From the NCBI GenBank assembly GCA_964057225.1, contig OZ059899.1, positions 8,122,001 through 8,186,000 on the forward strand: DNA of 64,000 nt, given 5' to 3'. Shown one piece after another: positions 61,985 through 64,000 of the stretch. Source of the stretch: Auanema rhodensis. Its lineage: Eukaryota; Nematoda; Chromadorea; Rhabditida; Rhabditidae. The number at the start of each line of letters is the position of its first letter. Position 1 is the first letter of the stretch. The position numbers were made by a program, and so were the translations under genes. Below the pieces are notes generated by a model, which saw only the letters and a list, made by a program, of their open reading frames with translations, had not been told where the DNA came from and made no database searches.

Positions 61985-62338
61985 CTTTTGATACCACATA
62001 GTCAATCAAGGAGGTCTGATATAAACAAATGTATTGTAGTCTTATTGAACTAATGTTTAAGCTTGAAACTAATTATTCAACCATCACATAGAAAACTTAT
62101 GAACGGAAATAAAACATTTCAAATCTTAATTTTGAAAAAACGTGATCGCTGCTGTTTTCTCAAGAATATAAAATCGCTAAAAATTTTTTTTAACTCAATA
62201 TTTTCAAATTTCTGCTTGTGATTTCAATTATTCAACATGAGTTTGAACCTTCTGGAAGTTTTAAAAAGTAATGAAAAGAAATAGAATTACCGCTAAAGTC
62301 ATGGGTAACATACACAACAAAAATGTTTTAGAAGCCAT
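60417..62338 (-). CDS. Secreted CxxxC-repeat protein with Thr-rich mucin-like centre (copy 2)
   Basis: Four exons in transcript order: 62338-62291, 61413-61104, 61039-60678, 60629-60417. The phases balance to 310 residues. Exon 1 (16 codons) is the signal peptide MASKTFLLCMLPMTLA and stands alone, 877 nt from exon 2. Two C-x3-C-x-P-x-C-x3-C modules follow: CVAGCMPACNPTC and CQPSCMPACAGHC, separated by a Tyr/His/Ala/Pro stretch. Exon 3 encodes about 90 residues of TTT/TEA/PEP repeats, a likely densely O-glycosylated stalk. It is followed by CQCLPVCNC, and exon 4 adds CTPVC and the ending CRKTVCSCPDGFQRCTNQRCC, which matches the CC-terminated module of the gene at 36606-38107. The arrangement suggests an extracellular, cuticle- or mucus-associated protein; this is inference. 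Confidence 0.85.
61918..61985. repeat. (CT)n-(CTTT)n microsatellite in intron 1
   Basis: About 45 nt of CT dinucleotides passing into five CTTT tetranucleotides, in the 877-nt first intron of the mucin-like CxxxC gene. Confidence 0.92.
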
Positions 62339-62520
62339 CACGATACTAGATCGATGTTCAACACCTACATGTAATATAATAAATGTATTTAATATAGAAC
62401 CATATAACTATATGAGTATACTTAAGAAAATATAGAAAAATATAAACTAAGGCTAAAAATTCTACGTATGGCAACTGAGCATAGAACAAGAAATGTTTCA
62501 GTTGGCCTTCAGAAGGCTAC

Positions 62521-62528
62521 CTATATAC
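62521..62528 (-). promoter_or_regulatory. TATA-like element
   Basis: Read on the minus strand the sequence is GGTATATAGGTAG, about 185 nt upstream of the ATG at 62338. It could place transcription start near 62490 for the mucin-like CxxxC gene. The intervening leader contains a TACATGTAG that could act as an acceptor. Assignment by position and motif only. Confidence 0.35.
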
Positions 62529-62705
62529 CGGAAGACGTTCGGTGTCTTTGTATGTGAGACCGGTCTTGAGCCATCATTGCTCGTAGGCGTCGATCGTTCT
62601 TCTTCTCCAGAACCTTAGTTCACAATAACGATGAAAAGAAACATCCACGACGACGATAGAAGCTGCGAAAGACAATTTCAAAACTGTAGAATGTTGCTCT
62701 TTCAT

Positions 62706-63095
62706 TCATAGAATTTGGTCTAAAAAATAAAAGAAAAGACAAAACGGCAAAATCCGGCATAAAGAGCAATTTCTTGAATCGGCAATGATGATGAGCGAGA
62801 GATACTGTTTCAACCGGAGCGTCATTCTGTCTATTTGGATACTTTCACAAGAAGCATCAACAGAAGTACCTGAGGGCAAATTTCGCATTTTTTTCATCAA
62901 AGACGACAGCCGAGAACAGGCACACATAGCAAACGTGTTGCTCATCGACAAAAAAGAGGCATCGGCTCGCACTTTAAGCTGGGAGAAACAATTATTCATC
63001 AAGCATATTTCCGGTACAAAATAGTTCTGGCCTTTTTCTTGGACTAAAACTTGAATTTCTAAGGAAATAGAATCATACATCATCAAGCTTTTCAA
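62706..63095 (-). CDS. Candidate ORF, either strand
   Basis: A GC-richer block open for 129 codons on the minus strand (contains GQNYFVPEICLMNNCFSQLK) and for 79 codons on the plus strand at 62785-63024 (MMMSERYCFNRSVILSIW... ending HISGTK). The plus frame is more hydrophilic and has a real ATG; the minus frame is longer. No domain is recognised in either. It is divergent from, and about 370 nt upstream of, the mucin-like gene. Confidence 0.25.
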   Translation of the reverse strand: MKSLMMYDSISLEIQVLVQEKGQNYFVPEICLMNNCFSQLKVRADASFLSMSNTFAMCACSRLSSLMKKMRNLPSGTSVDASCESIQIDRMTLRLKQYLSLIIIADSRNCSLCRILPFCLFFYFLDQIL

Positions 63096-64000
63096 TTCGT
63101 CTCATTTTACATTCGAAGTTTGTGCATGGATCAGCTTGTCTATTACAGAATAACTTATTTGAATTGTCAAAAATAATCTATACCATTGCAATTCAAATAT
63201 TATTGTTAAAAACAATTTTCTTTTAAACAAAAGGATGTGAAAGATGAGGAAAAACTTGAATTTTAATTAAATTGGAGAAAGTTTTCTTTTTTCATGAAAA
63301 TTTATTGATCTATTTTTTTTCCTTTTTTTTAAAAAACATGTGTCTTTATCTGATTCTATTCTATACAATATGAAGTAAGCAAAAAATAATATAATTTATA
63401 TAAAAAAAGAATAAATTATTTATTTTAATTGTATTCAAATTTAAAAATGATATGAAATTTTTAAATAAAACTTAAAACCATTCAGTATTTATTGGGAAAG
63501 AAATAAAATAAAACAGGAACCATTTCACTCTTTTATTTTCCATTTCTTAATTTTTTTTTCAGAAGAGAAAATGAAACAAGTTAAACCAAACTCATTTAAG
63601 CGTAGACATCTCTTTTGTTCACGAAAACTCAGTACCTTCTGGTGTATCACGTTGTTGAGTCAGCTGCTCATCTTAATTCAAAGACCGATTCCAACATTTG
63701 ACCTTTCTTAACTCAGTTTTAGTGATAGATATGACAACTTATTCATATATTTCTGGCAAAATTTATATTTTGAAATATAAATTTATAATTTTTACTGCTC
63801 AAACTTCTCTGTTGTTTTGATGAGACTTCGAGAATTTCATTAACTTCCTTCCGTTTTATCAAAAAAATTTGTTTGTTTGTGTTTCAATGTAATTCTGTCT
63901 TCCTGATCTCCAATCATTTATCATTCAATTATCTTTCCAAAGCCCCTCTTACTTGCTTTATTCTATATAATATAGTAGTATATGAATTATATATTATATT
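63096..64000. other. Right flank, no gene seen
   Basis: AT-rich sequence with poly-A and poly-T runs. No exon-like segment, RNA gene or mobile element is recognised up to the window edge. Confidence 0.6.

Noticed and set aside
1-64000. tRNA, rRNA, snRNA, spliced-leader RNA, CRISPR or transposon
   Set aside because: Reading by eye found no cloverleaf T-arm consensus, no known SL exon, no direct-repeat/spacer array and no transposase or reverse-transcriptase motifs. A tRNAscan/Infernal and RepeatMasker run would be decisive.

Overview
The window is AT-rich animal DNA, most likely from a nematode. The evidence is many very short introns (about 43-60 nt) mixed with kilobase introns, splice-acceptor-like sequence directly before several start codons (as expected for leader trans-splicing), a close SUP-12/RBM24-type protein, and secreted proteins built from CxxxC repeats. 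I cannot fix the clade. No tRNA, rRNA, CRISPR array or recognisable transposon was found.

Six multi-exon genes can be read with intron phases that balance exactly. From left to right they are: (1) + strand 2058-4493, a type II membrane protein with an FkbM/METTL24-like C-terminal half that looks like a tandem pair of degenerate methyltransferase-type modules; (2) - strand 5120-8025, an unrecognised 358-residue protein with an Arg-rich region and an acidic tail; (3) - strand 9321-16118, a compact RGS protein of the RZ (RGS17/19/20) type spread over long introns; (4) - strand 32202-35471, a type II glycosyltransferase of family GT49 (B4GAT1/LARGE type) with an unusually acidic stem and an altered DxD motif; (5) - strand 36606-38107, a secreted CxxxC-repeat protein; (6) + strand 56285-59276, a SUP-12/RBM24/RBM38 RNA-binding protein. 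A seventh gene, - strand 60417-62338, encodes a second CxxxC-repeat protein with a Thr-rich mucin-like centre and shares its modules with gene 5.

Two large stretches lack recognisable genes: about 16 kb (16.1-32.2 kb) upstream of the RGS gene and about 16.5 kb (39.8-56.3 kb) upstream of the sup-12-like gene. The first is mostly purine-rich (GA) on the + strand, and much of the second (44.4-54 kb) is pyrimidine-rich (CT). Both are what introns or leaders of the flanking gene would look like when transcribed in its own direction. Scattered in them are short GC-richer islands with open frames, often on both strands. They may be unrecognised exons, regulatory elements or small genes; the most suggestive are listed with low confidence.

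Genes 4 and 5 lie head-to-tail on the minus strand about 1.1 kb apart. Both enter the secretory pathway, but nothing else links them functionally. Genes 6 and 7 are convergent.
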